From an uncultured Shimia sp. (GTDB lineage: Bacteria; Pseudomonadota; Alphaproteobacteria; Rhodobacterales; Rhodobacteraceae), in the NCBI RefSeq assembly GCF_913054185.1, contig NZ_CAJXIV010000009.1, positions 1 to 64,000 of the forward strand: DNA of 64,000 bases, read 5' to 3'. The notes beneath the pieces were generated by a model. The model ran no database searches. It had not been told where the DNA came from and saw nothing but the letters and a program-made list of their open reading frames with translations. The translations under genes and the position numbers were made by a program. The number at the start of each line of letters is the position of its first letter. The first letter of the stretch is position 1. Below are positions 44,441 to 53,239 of this stretch, piece by piece.

Positions 44441-44477
44441 AAAAGGCCGGCACACATTCTCTGCGCACCGGCCTTTC
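44441..44477. terminator. Terminator downstream of the MCP gene
   Basis: AAAGGCCGG and CCGGCCTTT form a 9-bp stem with a 17-base loop, 20 bases 3' of the chemoreceptor stop on the minus strand. Confidence 0.75.
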
Positions 44478-44496
44478 AAACTTGTATGCCCATTGG

Positions 44497-46227
44497 TTAG
44501 GCGGTCTGGCGGAAGTCCTCGTCATAAGCATCCGAGCTTGCCCCACCCACCGAAGACGGACGGAAGCTGCCAACCAGCTCCGCCAACTCACTGGCGGCTT
44601 CCTGCAGCGCTCGCCCCTGCGCACTGGAGCGATCCACCAAGCTGGCGTTCTGTTGCGTCACCCGGTCCAGATCCATCACGCCAGAATTGATCTCGGTGAT
44701 CGCGGTCGCCTGATCGCGCGAGCTGTTCGCAATCTGCACCGCCAGCCGGCTCACCTCCTGAATTTTGGTGATGATGCCTTCAATGGCTTTGCCCGCCTGG
44801 TCCACCAGATCGACGCCAACGTCCACTTGATCAGACGAGGTATCAATCAATTCTTTGATCTCATGCGCACTGGTTGCAGAGCGCAGCGCCAGCGAGCGCA
44901 CCTCTGAAGCGACCACAGCAAACCCACGTCCGCTGTCCCCAGCCCGCGCGGCCTCAACCCCGGCATTCAGTGCCAACAAGTTGGTCTGGAACGAGATATC
45001 TTCAATCACCCGGTTGATTTCGCTGATCTTTCCGGCGCTGTCTTTGATGTCCTGCATGGCGTCCACCGCGGATTTCACAATCTCGCCACCCCGCATCGCT
45101 TCTGATTTGGTGGCATCCACCGTGTTCTCAACAGATTTGGTCTGATCAGACGCCGATTGCACGCCATCAGTGATCGAGCCAATCGCCGCTGCGGTCTCTT
45201 CCAGCGTTGCGGCCTGTGCTTCCGTACGTTTGGCCAGGTTCTGCGTGCCTTCTGCCATTTCGCCAGTCTCGTCTTCGATCTGCGAAATGGTGCCCAACAC
45301 ACGGCCAATCACATCGTCCAACGCTTCCGCGGTCTTGTTGAAATCCGCCCGCAACATTTCATAGTCGCTGCTGAACGCGGTGGTGATGCGATGGCTCAAC
45401 TGCCCCTGTGCCAGATGGTTCAACCCATCTGCCAGTTCACTAACCACTTCGGATTGCTCCCGCGCCGAGGCGTGAGCTTGCTCTTCCATGGTTTTGTTGG
45501 CTTTGATGGTTTCCACAAATTCGCGCACGGCCCGCGCCAGCCGGCCCAGTTCATCTTTGCGATCGGTCGATAGCACCTCACTTGCCGTATCCCCATCACG
45601 CAACGCGGTGATCCGCGCGACAATCCGCGCCAACGGTCGGGTCACACCGGCCGCTGAGAAATACACAATCGCCGACATCACCAAGCAAATCACAGCCACA
45701 GCAATCAACGATTGCATGTAAAGCTTGTTCACCACCGCAGCGATCACGCCGTCATAAAATCCCATCACCATTTCGGCCACAACGGTGCCATCAGTGTGCA
45801 GGATCGGGAATTTCACATAAGCCACATGGTTGGATTCAAACCGCGCTTCGGCTTCGTCCATGGCCAAAATCTCGGCCACGCCCTCTTCCCAACCGGTTTG
45901 ATCCGCACCGTCTACGGCCACTTTCGCAAACAGCTCATCGTCGACAAACACCTTGGCAAACAAGGCATTTTCCATCTGGGTCACACCGGCAATGGCACCG
46001 GCGGCCCCATCGGTGTTAAAATCCCAAACCGCTGCCGCTACGGGTGGCGCCACAAAAGTCTGCGACAGCGCCAGTTCGCTTTCAAACGCTTTGATCAGCG
46101 TGTTGCTCTGCTTGCTCACCCAAAACACAGTGGTCGCAATGAAGGACACCAAAATACAGGCCACGATCGGCAGCAACAGCCGCCCCATGATCGACAGCCC
46201 AAAGGACCGCTTCTTTTCACCAGTCAT
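44497..46227 (-). CDS. Methyl-accepting chemotaxis protein
   Basis: The start is the ATG at 46227 (MTGEKKRSFGLS), seven bases after GGAG, giving 576 residues. An N-terminal helix (LLLPIVACILVSFIATTVFW) and a second (MQSLIAVAVICLVMSAIVYFSAAG) flank a periplasmic sensor of about 140 residues. HAMP (VTRPLARIVARITALRDGD) and the signalling domain follow; the tip reads EDISFQTNLLALNAGVEAARAGD with GFAVVASEVRSLALRSA, the highly conserved CheW/CheA contact. No C-terminal pentapeptide for CheR is present. The ligand is unknown. Confidence 0.95.
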   Translation of the reverse strand: MTGEKKRSFGLSIMGRLLLPIVACILVSFIATTVFWVSKQSNTLIKAFESELALSQTFVAPPVAAAVWDFNTDGAAGAIAGVTQMENALFAKVFVDDELFAKVAVDGADQTGWEEGVAEILAMDEAEARFESNHVAYVKFPILHTDGTVVAEMVMGFYDGVIAAVVNKLYMQSLIAVAVICLVMSAIVYFSAAGVTRPLARIVARITALRDGDTASEVLSTDRKDELGRLARAVREFVETIKANKTMEEQAHASAREQSEVVSELADGLNHLAQGQLSHRITTAFSSDYEMLRADFNKTAEALDDVIGRVLGTISQIEDETGEMAEGTQNLAKRTEAQAATLEETAAAIGSITDGVQSASDQTKSVENTVDATKSEAMRGGEIVKSAVDAMQDIKDSAGKISEINRVIEDISFQTNLLALNAGVEAARAGDSGRGFAVVASEVRSLALRSATSAHEIKELIDTSSDQVDVGVDLVDQAGKAIEGIITKIQEVSRLAVQIANSSRDQATAITEINSGVMDLDRVTQQNASLVDRSSAQGRALQEAASELAELVGSFRPSSVGGASSDAYDEDFRQTA

Positions 46228-46544
46228 TATTCGCTCCGGCCAGACCACCCCAACATCCTGCGGCGGGGCCTGATTAGGCGCCATTTTCTCGGCGCAGTTT
46301 CAATCTGTTACGCGATCACGGCGTGTCAATTTGACAGGCCCAAATCCTCACCTCCCACTTGGCCCAATTGGCCAAATGAAAACCCGTAAACACTGTGTGC
46401 TTCTGTGTGTCTTGTTGGGGAAACCGCAGTTCCGCTTGTCCAAAAGACGCACAGACGCCTTTAGTTCCTCGGTCAAACTAGAACTGCTGAGTTAATAGAG
46501 GCTTACAGGCTGCGGCCGGATTTCACTTATAAAAATGAAACACT
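46228..46544. other. Promoter region of the MCP gene
   Basis: The 317 bases hold no gene. Two inverted repeats stand out, TGTCAATTTGACA (46324-46336, perfect) and TTGGCC-CAATT-GGCCAA (46359-46375). They may be operators of the chemoreceptor promoter. The nadD stop lies at the right end. Confidence 0.5.
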
Positions 46545-47150
46545 TTAACCCTTTGGCCAAGCGCCGTTTTTTCTCAGTTCTGTGGAGCTGATGGCCTGCA
46601 TTGGCACATTGGCAAAGGCCCAGGCAGGCGCAATTGCGCGACTCAACTGGCGACTATTGCGCGGGTGCAATCGGGCTTTGCGAAACACCTGCGCTGCCTT
46701 GGCTGTGCGCGCCTCAATCCGGTCACCGGGGCGCGCCAACACGCCCACCGGCACCCGCGCCATAATGTCCTGCCAGTCTCGCCATCGGTGAAACTGCGCC
46801 AGATTATCGGCGCCCATCAGCCAGACAAACCGCGCCTGCGGGCATTTGTCCTGCAACACCGCAATGGTTTCTGCGGTATACCGCGTGCCCACGTGGCTCT
46901 CAAAATCAGAGATATGCACCCGCGGATGATCCATAATGTCACGCGCCGCTGTCATGCGTTGTTCCAGCTTCGCTGGTCCACGATCCTTAAGCGGATTGCC
47001 CGGGCTGACCAGCCACCAGACCTGATCGAGCCCAAACCGCTTAAGCGCCTCTTTGGTGATATGCACATGACCTGTGTGTGGCGGATCAAACGATCCCCCA
47101 AGCAGCCCAATTTTCTGGCCGCGCGCAACATATGGCAATCCGTAAGGCAC
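46545..47150 (-). CDS. nadD: Nicotinate-nucleotide adenylyltransferase
   Basis: The 201-residue enzyme makes NaAD from NaMN and ATP in NAD synthesis. [18 protein letters not shown] has the nucleotide-binding GSFxPxHxGH motif; [12 protein letters not shown] and [16 protein letters not shown] follow; [10 protein letters not shown] is the closing ISSTxxR motif. The start used is a GTG ([12 protein letters not shown]) without a strong ribosome-binding site, so a slightly shorter form is possible. No ribosomal silencing factor gene follows, unlike many genomes. Confidence 0.95.
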   Translation of the reverse strand: MPYGLPYVARGQKIGLLGGSFDPPHTGHVHITKEALKRFGLDQVWWLVSPGNPLKDRGPAKLEQRMTAARDIMDHPRVHISDFESHVGTRYTAETIAVLQDKCPQARFVWLMGADNLAQFHRWRDWQDIMARVPVGVLARPGDRIEARTAKAAQVFRKARLHPRNSRQLSRAIAPAWAFANVPMQAISSTELRKNGAWPKG

Positions 47151-47205
47151 GCTGGCTAAAGAGCTTTGAGCAGCCAGGAAGTCAACATCAAAGCGCCACC
47201 CCCAA

Positions 47206-47234
47206 CAAAAAGGGCGGCCCGATCTTGGCCGCCC
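47206..47234 (-). terminator. Rho-independent terminator of the YcnI gene
   Basis: On the minus strand GGGCGGCC and GGCCGCCC form an 8-bp stem with a 7-base loop followed by TTTTTG, 24 bases after the stop. Confidence 0.85.
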
Positions 47235-47257
47235 ATCTTCAATTTCAATTTGTGGGT

Positions 47258-47788
47258 TTAGTGCGAGTGCGCGTTGGGTGCGGTCAGCATCAACCCAGGG
47301 GCTGGCTTTTTGAGCTCATGCGGATCCTGACCTTTGGCCGGGATTTCCACCCATGGGTTTTCGCCCTCGAAACAGGACTGCACCGTTGGGAAGAACAGCA
47401 TTTCGCCAGCTGGAAGTGACTTATCAAGCTTCGCCATAAAGACAAATTCGTCAAAGTGAGGAGCCGCCAATTCACCGGTCCAAACCACTTCTTTGACGCC
47501 TTCTGTCATGGTCCGCCCATGCAGATCATAGCTGTTTTCATACGCGCCGTTCACGGTTTCCAGCGTCCAGCCGGGCTTGGGCATTGGCTTCACCGACAGC
47601 ACACCTTCGGGGATCTGAACCCGCATGGATTTGGTGGCCGAGCCATCGCACCCATGCCCAACGCGGACAACAGCTTTATAGTAGCTGCCGACCTCTGCTT
47701 CTTTAACTTCCAGTGTGGCATGTGCATTGGCCACGGTTCCGGCTGCCGCTGCGAACACGCAGGCGGATACAAAGTGCGAGATTTTCAT
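47258..47788 (-). CDS. YcnI family (DUF1775) copper-binding periplasmic protein
   Basis: The start is the ATG at 47788, eight bases after AGGA; the one at 47794 is an alternative. The 176-residue protein has a signal peptide ([17 protein letters not shown]) cut before [16 protein letters not shown], so the mature chain begins with His, the copper brace ligand of YcnI proteins. [25 protein letters not shown] is the family core with the conserved Cys. The C terminus ends NAHSH. It probably carries copper for insertion or detoxification. It is preceded by a small Cys-rich membrane protein in the same direction. Confidence 0.9.
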   Translation of the reverse strand: MKISHFVSACVFAAAAGTVANAHATLEVKEAEVGSYYKAVVRVGHGCDGSATKSMRVQIPEGVLSVKPMPKPGWTLETVNGAYENSYDLHGRTMTEGVKEVVWTGELAAPHFDEFVFMAKLDKSLPAGEMLFFPTVQSCFEGENPWVEIPAKGQDPHELKKPAPGLMLTAPNAHSH

Positions 47789-47837
47789 GTTCATTTTCCT
47801 GATATCTTTGACGTGAGGGCGCACCCTCGGTGAGAGG

Positions 47838-48245
47838 TCAGGAAAACGAGGGCGGTGCTCTTGCAAGATAGACCGCGTTGGACACCCGCCCGGACCATGC
47901 CTGAGACAGCCACTGAAACTTCTCTTTATGGAAAAACGCAGCGCGCGACAGGTGATGCGATTGTGCAAACAGAGCGGTCGACGCAACAACACAGCTTGGG
48001 CATTCTTGCCCGGCGTCGCTGCCCATATCGCCGCAGATGTCGCCCGCACCAAATAGCCCAGCGACTTCAGCCAAGGGCTCTGCAATTACTCGGGTGACAT
48101 GTGCGGTTGAAAACGTCGCAAAACTCAGCGCCGCAAACAGCAACACAATGAGGTTTATCGGGACTCTACATTTCAACGCAAACGGTCTTTCAGAAAATCG
48201 AGGGCAACTTTTGGCTATATCGCCCTCCGACGACCGCTGCGACAT
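47838..48245 (-). CDS. Small Cys/His protein upstream of YcnI (DUF2946-like)
   Basis: The 135-residue protein has one membrane helix or signal (INLIVLLFAALSFATFSTAHV). The short extracytoplasmic part has DICGDMGSDAGQECPSCVVAS with four close Cys or acidic residues, HHLSR with two His, and ends in the VYLARAPPSF pattern seen in DUF2946-type small proteins near copper genes. Together with YcnI (49-base gap) it suggests a copper-handling unit. The exact start is uncertain, and the family assignment rests on short motifs. Confidence 0.6.
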   Translation of the reverse strand: MSQRSSEGDIAKSCPRFSERPFALKCRVPINLIVLLFAALSFATFSTAHVTRVIAEPLAEVAGLFGAGDICGDMGSDAGQECPSCVVASTALFAQSHHLSRAAFFHKEKFQWLSQAWSGRVSNAVYLARAPPSFS

Positions 48246-48290
48246 GACCTATCTCAAGTCATGGGAAGAAAACAGCTTTATTGCGCCCTG

Positions 48291-48851
48291 TCAGGCCTCG
48301 CACTGCAGATACTCTTCCAACAACATCTCCCAGCTTTCGACGGGATCAAAGTCATCCAACAGCCCGTCGCCTTCGCGTCCGGTAAACGCCGTCATCCCAT
48401 GTTGCACCATATAGCGCGGCGAGTGGCTCGGCGGCCCGAACTCCGCCATCTGCGCACACAACGCTGAATGCCTCGGACTGCCGCTATCGCCAAATTGCGC
48501 CGCAGCGTCTTGCATGCGCGGCCCAAAGGCCTCACCTGCCGCATACTGAATTTCCAACATCATCACCTGCCCAGCCTGATGTGCGGTGGTGTCCTCCACC
48601 CGCAAAGTGTCAAACGCCGTACGCAGCTGCATGGTCACAATCATTTCAAAGGCACGGTCGTCCTGACCATCTTTAAAACAGCGGATCACCCCACCAGCCA
48701 AATCCGCCGGTGAATAGGCGTTGGACAGCTCGCTCAACGCGACACATCCCACATCATAAGTGCTCTCCAGATTGCCATCCGCCTCATAATTGGTCACTTG
48801 CGCCGCCCCCTGAGTGGCCCACAACATTCCAACAACCGCCAACCATCGCAT
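48291..48851 (-). CDS. Exported protein of unknown function
   Basis: The start is the ATG at 48851 (MRWLAVVGMLWATQGAAQ) with AAGGAATTTGCC before it, giving 186 residues and a signal peptide cut after AAQ. The mature part has three Cys (VGCVALSE, GVIRCFKDG, SALCAQM) plus one near the end, and helices rather than strands; the N-terminal region resembles small alpha-helical proteins. No family is recognised. It is divergent from ettA with 96 bases between starts. Confidence 0.7.
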   Translation of the reverse strand: MRWLAVVGMLWATQGAAQVTNYEADGNLESTYDVGCVALSELSNAYSPADLAGGVIRCFKDGQDDRAFEMIVTMQLRTAFDTLRVEDTTAHQAGQVMMLEIQYAAGEAFGPRMQDAAAQFGDSGSPRHSALCAQMAEFGPPSHSPRYMVQHGMTAFTGREGDGLLDDFDPVESWEMLLEEYLQCEA

Positions 48852-48947
48852 GGCAAATTCCTTCTTCATAATCGCGCGGATCATTGCCCTTTTGCCCGCG
48901 CTTGGCTAGACCCGCTGAAACAGCATTTTTCTTCGGAGTCGACTCCC

Positions 48948-50603
48948 ATGGCAGCTTATCAGTACGTCTATCACATGCAGGGTGTGTCCAAGACCTATCC
49001 CGGCGGTAAAAAGTGTTTCGAAAACATCCACCTGTCCTTCCTTCCGGGCGTGAAAATTGGTGTGGTTGGTGTCAACGGCGCCGGTAAATCCACCCTGATG
49101 AAGATCATGGCCGGTCTGGACAAAGACTTCACCGGCGAGGCCTGGTCTGCTGAGGGCGCCCGCGTCGGCTACCTGCCTCAGGAGCCAAAGCTCGACGAAA
49201 GCCTGTCCGTGCGCGAAAACGTCATGCTCGGCGTGGCTGCAAAAAAGGCCATTCTGGACCGCTACAACGAACTGGCGATGAACTACAGCGACGAAACCGC
49301 TGACGAAATGGCCGCCCTGCAAGACGACATCGATGCCCAGAACCTCTGGGATCTCGACAGCCAGGTCGACATCTCCATGGAAGCTCTGCGCTGCCCGCCA
49401 GATGACGCCCGCATTCAAGACCTCTCCGGCGGGGAAGCCCGCCGCGTGGCGCTGTGCAAATTGCTGCTCGAAGCGCCAGAAATGCTGCTGCTCGATGAAC
49501 CGACCAACCACCTCGATGCGGAAACCATCGCCTGGCTGCAACAGCACCTGATCGACTACAAAGGCACCATCCTCTGCGTCACCCACGACCGTTACTTCCT
49601 CGACGACATCACCAGCTGGATTCTCGAGCTCGACCGCGGCAAGGGCATCCCATATGAGGGCAACTACTCCGCATGGCTGGAGCAAAAAGCCAAACGTCTG
49701 GAGCAGGAAGCCCGCGAAGACAAATCCAAGCAACAAACCTTGCAGCGCGAACTTGACTGGATGCGTCAGGGTCAAAAAGCCCGTCAGGCCAAATCCAAAG
49801 CCCGTATCAGCGCCTATAACGAGATGGCCAACCAGTCAGAGCGTGAAAAAGTCGGCCGCGCACAGATCGTCATTCCAAACGGGCCTCGTTTGGGCTCCAA
49901 AGTCATTGAGGTCAACGGACTCTCCAAGCACTATGGCGACAAGCAGCTGATCGAAAACCTCGAATTCTCTCTGCCTCCGGGTGGGATTGTGGGCGTGATC
50001 GGCCCCAACGGGGCTGGTAAATCCACGCTCTTCAAAATGCTCACCGGTCAGGAACAGCCGGACGAAGGCACCGTGGAATACGGCGACACCGTGAAGCTCA
50101 GCTACGTCGACCAGTCCCGCGATGACCTGAACGACAAAGACACTGTCTGGGAAGCCATCTCCGGCGGCGCGGAAATCATCGAACTGGGCGACGCTCAGGT
50201 GAACTCCCGCGCCTACTGCTCGTCCTTCAACTTCAAAGGTGGCGATCAGCAGAAACCGCTGAACCTGCTGTCCGGCGGGGAACGCAACCGCGTGCACATG
50301 GCACGTCTGCTGAAAGAAGGCGGCAACGTCTTGCTGCTCGACGAACCAACCAACGACCTCGACGTAGAAACCCTCCGCGCACTCGAAGACGCCTTGGTGG
50401 ATTTCGCAGGCTGTGCCGTGGTCATCTCCCACGACCGCTTCTTCCTCGACCGCATCTGTACCCACATGCTGGCCTTTGAAGGCGACGCTCATGTGGAATG
50501 GTTCGAAGGCAACTTTGAAGACTACGAAGAAGACAAAAAGCGCCGTCTTGGCGCAGATGCCTTGGAGCCTAAACGGCTCAAGCACAAAAAGTTCAGCCGC
50601 TAA
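48948..50603 (+). CDS. ettA: ABC-F ribosome-binding ATPase, energy-dependent translational throttle
   Basis: The start is the ATG at 48948 (MAAYQYVYHMQGVSK), with GGAG nine bases upstream, giving 551 residues; the longer track start is not used. Both ABC domains are intact: Walker A VGVNGAGKSTLMKIMAG and IGPNGAGKSTLFKMLTG, signatures LSGGEARRVALC and LSGGERNRVHMA, and Walker B LLLDEPTNHLD and LLLDEPTNDLD. The linker helices (EQKAKRLEQEAREDKSKQQ and MRQGQKARQAKSKARIS) and the arm in the first domain (about 95-135) are the EttA type. It binds the ribosomal E site and gates the first peptide bonds according to ADP/ATP. Confidence 0.95.
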   Translation: MAAYQYVYHMQGVSKTYPGGKKCFENIHLSFLPGVKIGVVGVNGAGKSTLMKIMAGLDKDFTGEAWSAEGARVGYLPQEPKLDESLSVRENVMLGVAAKKAILDRYNELAMNYSDETADEMAALQDDIDAQNLWDLDSQVDISMEALRCPPDDARIQDLSGGEARRVALCKLLLEAPEMLLLDEPTNHLDAETIAWLQQHLIDYKGTILCVTHDRYFLDDITSWILELDRGKGIPYEGNYSAWLEQKAKRLEQEAREDKSKQQTLQRELDWMRQGQKARQAKSKARISAYNEMANQSEREKVGRAQIVIPNGPRLGSKVIEVNGLSKHYGDKQLIENLEFSLPPGGIVGVIGPNGAGKSTLFKMLTGQEQPDEGTVEYGDTVKLSYVDQSRDDLNDKDTVWEAISGGAEIIELGDAQVNSRAYCSSFNFKGGDQQKPLNLLSGGERNRVHMARLLKEGGNVLLLDEPTNDLDVETLRALEDALVDFAGCAVVISHDRFFLDRICTHMLAFEGDAHVEWFEGNFEDYEEDKKRRLGADALEPKRLKHKKFSR

Positions 50604-50604
50604 C

Positions 50605-50676
50605 GTGGGGTGCGCATTCACTGCGCACCACTCCTCCCGACCAAACAAAACGGTGCGCGGCAACCGCGCACCCTAC
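50605..50676. repeat. BIME-like REP hairpin pair, copy 1
   Basis: GGTGCGCA-ttcac-TGCGCACC (50609-50629) and GGTGCGCGG-caa-CCGCGCACC (50652-50672) stand head to tail between ettA and its terminator. The first hairpin is identical to the one at 51606-51626. Confidence 0.85.
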
Positions 50677-50717
50677 GGAGGAGACCACATAAGCGTCGCG
50701 TGACCGAGACAACAATC

Positions 50718-50743
50718 CACCCGCGCCCCGGCGCGGGTGTTTT
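50718..50743 (+). terminator. Rho-independent terminator of ettA
   Basis: CACCCGCGCC-CC-GGCGCGGGTG followed by TTTTCATTT; a 10-bp GC-rich stem, 115 bases after the stop. Confidence 0.85.
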
Positions 50744-50948
50744 CATTTCACCACCTCAATAGCTAGCCCCCCCAAAGCCCCCAAAGAGGGCTTACGCGTC
50801 CGCCCCGCCCCCTTGCTTCACTCCGTCCAGCGCAAGTGAAGTAATTCAACCTCGAGCGAAAGTTGTTTTTTACAGCACAATTTCCAGTATCTGTTGAAAA
50901 CAAGTTTGTCTCGCCATCAGTGAATTGGCGAATAGTGAGGTTATCGAA

Positions 50949-51593
50949 GTGTTCAGACAAAACAGATTTTTGTGTAGGTTTACCGACACGATATACGGCT
51001 TCGCCGTCCTTTTGATTTGCCATGGTTTGGCATTTGCACAATCGGATCTGCCTCTTTCCAAACAGGGCTCCGATGCATGTGTAGATACCCGCCAATTCCT
51101 TAGCGGGGAGTACCTCGAAGGCAGTAAAAGTTGCGATCCAAAGTTGGATTTGGCAATGGAGTTTTGCGCGCTCCCTGGCGTCACGGAACAACAAAGGGTG
51201 TCCCTCTACTCGGAATCTTTTATCGGAGAATTCTTCGTTCCCTTTCCTGTTGAGGATCTTGTGCAACGGCTACATCTGGTTGACGCGATGAGAACAAAGA
51301 TCCTTCTACAAGAGACCCTGGATGCAGACTATGATGCTTTGCTGTTTCTCCTATATTCAGATCTCTACTCCGAATTGATCGGAGAACTAGCAGACAGTGT
51401 AAACCAAGACTCCTTTGATTTCTCGGGAGCCGCGCTCAGAGCACAATTCTTCCCATTCGAAGTTGGCGTCTCCAGGAACCTCTGGCCTAAAACTGAAAGA
51501 AAACTCGAATGTTTGTGGAAGTGTGGCTCCAGCACTTTCTCCGCGGAAAAACTAACCCGATCCGAAGTTTTTAACGAGTGCCTTCACAGATAA
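50949..51593 (+). CDS. Exported protein of unknown function between two BIME repeats
   Basis: I prefer the GTG at 50949 (VFRQNRFLCRFTDT), eight bases after GAGG, over the TTG at 50925. The 214-residue protein has a signal peptide (IYGFAVLLICHGLAFAQS). The mature part has six or seven Cys (SDACVDTRQ, SKSCDPKLD, MEFCALPG, LECLWKCGS, NECLHR), which suggests a disulfide-bonded helical protein. No family is recognised. Its base composition is visibly more AT-rich than the flanking genes, and it is bracketed by two copies of the same repeat, so it may have come with the RAYT-associated repeats. Confidence 0.7.
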   Translation: MFRQNRFLCRFTDTIYGFAVLLICHGLAFAQSDLPLSKQGSDACVDTRQFLSGEYLEGSKSCDPKLDLAMEFCALPGVTEQQRVSLYSESFIGEFFVPFPVEDLVQRLHLVDAMRTKILLQETLDADYDALLFLLYSDLYSELIGELADSVNQDSFDFSGAALRAQFFPFEVGVSRNLWPKTERKLECLWKCGSSTFSAEKLTRSEVFNECLHR

Positions 51594-51599
51594 TGGCCC

Positions 51600-51676
51600 C
51601 CGTAGGGTGCGCATTCACTGCGCACCACTCCCGCCCCAAACACTCCTACGGTGCGCAACAAATGCACACCCTACAT
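51600..51676. repeat. BIME-like REP hairpin pair, copy 2
   Basis: GGTGCGCA-ttcac-TGCGCACC (51606-51626) is followed by GGTGCGCA-acaaa-TGCACACC (51650-51670, one mismatch). The shared flank GTAGGGTGCGCATTCACTGC marks it as the same element as at 50605. Its right end contains the stop codon of the RAYT gene. Confidence 0.85.
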
Positions 51677-52150
51677 CCACCGCCCAATCGCAATGTCCCT
51701 GTGCACCGACGAATACGGCCACTCTTCTGCGTTCTGAACAAACCCATGTTTGACCGGGTTCAAATGGCAATAGCTTATCGCCGCACGGTAGCTCTCTGCA
51801 TCACGAACATGATGCTCCCAAAACCGCCGCTGCCACACAGCGCGTTCGCGTCGTGCAACATGGCTACTGCGTTGGTGTCCTTTCGGCACGGATCGAGAAA
51901 ACCGGGCTTTGATCACCTGCCATCGCCTTGCATAATCACTGTCCCCGGGGGGCAATGTCCAAACCGAATGTATATGATCCGGCATCACCACCCATGCATC
52001 GATATAGAACCGGCGCTCCGAAAGCGTTTTGCGCACTGCATCTCGCAGCGCATCAATGTGCTTTATCAAACTGTCCTCGCCACGCGCAGCCAGATTGACG
52101 GTGAAGAACACCGTTGCACCGGGCACCTTGGGGCGAATGTAGCGGGACAT
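51671..52150 (-). mobile_element. REP-associated tyrosine transposase (RAYT, TnpA_REP)
   Basis: The 159-residue protein is a Y1 HUH-type transposase domain. ATVFFTVNLAARGEDSLIKHIDALRDAVRK opens it, VVMPDHIHSVWTLP carries the HUH pair (H-I-H), KARFSRSVPKGH follows, and SYCHLNPVKHGFVQ has the catalytic Tyr region. The EEWPYSSVHRDI closing motif is also typical. The gene is intact and should be able to nick and move the REP hairpins next to it. Its stop codon lies inside copy 2 of the repeat. It does not belong to a full insertion sequence; no accessory gene or terminal repeats are seen. Confidence 0.92.
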
Positions 52151-52453
52151 ATCTGCAGACTACCAAATGCCAGTTAACGGCTGATTAACCAATATTGGCT
52201 CGCCACTTTCCCTGACATCCCCCGCTATCCAACTGTAACACCAATTAAATCCCACGCCCTGTGCCTAACTTCGAATGAACCAAACCACGGGGATCAAACC
52301 ATCCGCCACTTGCTCACCGCCCTCACCCAGTCCCTACGCCCCCGCAAAGCCAGATAAGTTTTAGCCACCGCCCACAGCAAAGCCCTTTCCGTGCCACATT
52401 TGCGCCCCATTTCACCTTAGTAATGGTTAACGACATCAACCGGAGACGCAGAC
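52151..52453. other. Intergenic stretch without a recognised gene
   Basis: About 300 bases with upstream region of the RAYT and of the small membrane protein. ORFs are short and no repeats or hairpins stand out. GGAGACGCAGAC at its end is the ribosome-binding site of the next gene. Confidence 0.5.
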
Positions 52454-52669
52454 ATGGCCCTTATCCTCATCTTTGCTGGCAGCATCGCAGGCATCCTGCT
52501 TGGTGGCATTCAGATGATGTTTCAGGACGCCTCGGTCTGGACCGCCCTCACCACCTACCTGAGCTTCTCGCTCGGCTTCCCGCTCTGCTCTGGCCTCATC
52601 GCGCTGACGCTGACCGCCCTGCGCGGCCGCTTTGCCGAGCAAGACGAGTTTGGCCTCTACAAAGCCTAA
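52454..52669 (+). CDS. Small membrane protein, 71 residues
   Basis: GGAGACGCAGAC precedes the ATG. Two hydrophobic segments are visible (LILIFAGSIAGILLGGIQMMF and LTTYLSFSLGFPLCSGLIALTL), with a polar tail (RGRFAEQDEFGLYKA). No domain is recognised; it looks like one of the conserved short inner-membrane proteins of Rhodobacterales. Confidence 0.7.
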   Translation: MALILIFAGSIAGILLGGIQMMFQDASVWTALTTYLSFSLGFPLCSGLIALTLTALRGRFAEQDEFGLYKA

Positions 52670-52699
52670 CGCTTTCTCTTTCTAAAAATACCTCGGGGA

Positions 52700-52730
52700 G
52701 TCACAGCCCGCTGTGACGGGGCCGCGCCCC
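52700..52730. terminator. Hairpins between the small membrane protein and BrnA-like genes
   Basis: GTCACAGC-CC-GCTGTGAC (8 bp, 52700-52717) is directly followed by GGGG-CCGCG-CCCC. It separates two convergent genes and probably ends both transcripts. Confidence 0.55.
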
Positions 52731-53095
52731 TAATCCCGCAACCGCGCCGCCAAATGCGCGTCCAGTTGCACCTCTTCGGCAATCTTCATCTGCGCCCAGG
52801 TTGCGAGCAACCGATTGATGCGCGCCTGATACCCCTGCCCCATGGCGCGGTAAAACTTCGCTACCGAGCGATCCAGATACAGCGTCACTTTCTCTTTCGG
52901 CTCCGCCACATCCAGATCCTGCTCCAGCGTGTGCCACGCCTCCGGCACCGCCTCCCGCAACGCCTCGGTGATCCAGGTCTCAGCGGTCAATGCCAGCAGG
53001 TTGCGCCCCAAAGCCTCCCGCGCCATGCGCTGTGTCTTGGTGCCTTTGCTGGCCCGTTGAAACGGCGGCCAATCCTCGCTCTGATCCTCAGACAT
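52730..53095 (-). CDS. BrnA antitoxin-like protein without BrnT partner
   Basis: The 121-residue protein ends in a ribbon-helix-helix-like module: KVTLYLDRSVAKFYRAMGQGYQARINRLLATWAQ matches the BrnA antitoxin pattern (short strand, then K/Q-G-Y-Q-x-R-I-N helices). The N-terminal half (WPPFQRASKGTKTQRMAREALGRNL) is longer than usual. No BrnT toxin ORF lies on either side, and no Shine-Dalgarno-coupled partner is seen. It may act as a stand-alone DNA-binding regulator. Confidence 0.65.
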   Translation of the reverse strand: MSEDQSEDWPPFQRASKGTKTQRMAREALGRNLLALTAETWITEALREAVPEAWHTLEQDLDVAEPKEKVTLYLDRSVAKFYRAMGQGYQARINRLLATWAQMKIAEEVQLDAHLAARLRD

Positions 53096-53154
53096 GCTGC
53101 GCCTCCTTGAAGGACACCCTGCCGATCAGAGGTTAAACCCACCAAACTGCACCG

Positions 53155-53224
53155 CGCGCCGCCGTTGCGCGCGCCCAAATATGCACCTCCGCAAAACAGC
53201 CGCGATACAGACGTTATACCGACG
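53155..53224. repeat. Dispersed intergenic repeat, copy 2
   Basis: CCGTTGCGCGCGCCC (53162-53176), GCAAAACAGC and the core CGCGATACAGACGTTATACCGACG (53201-53224) repeat copy 1 at 26261. Here it lies between the BrnA-like gene and the 3' end of the thioesterase gene. Confidence 0.75.
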
Positions 53225-53239
53225 TGCAAATCGCCCATT

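Noticed and set aside
48798-48947. Fifty-residue N-terminal extension of EttA in the ORF track
   Set aside because: EttA homologues begin at MAAYQYVYHM, and GGAG precedes that ATG; the extension overlaps the divergent gene start.
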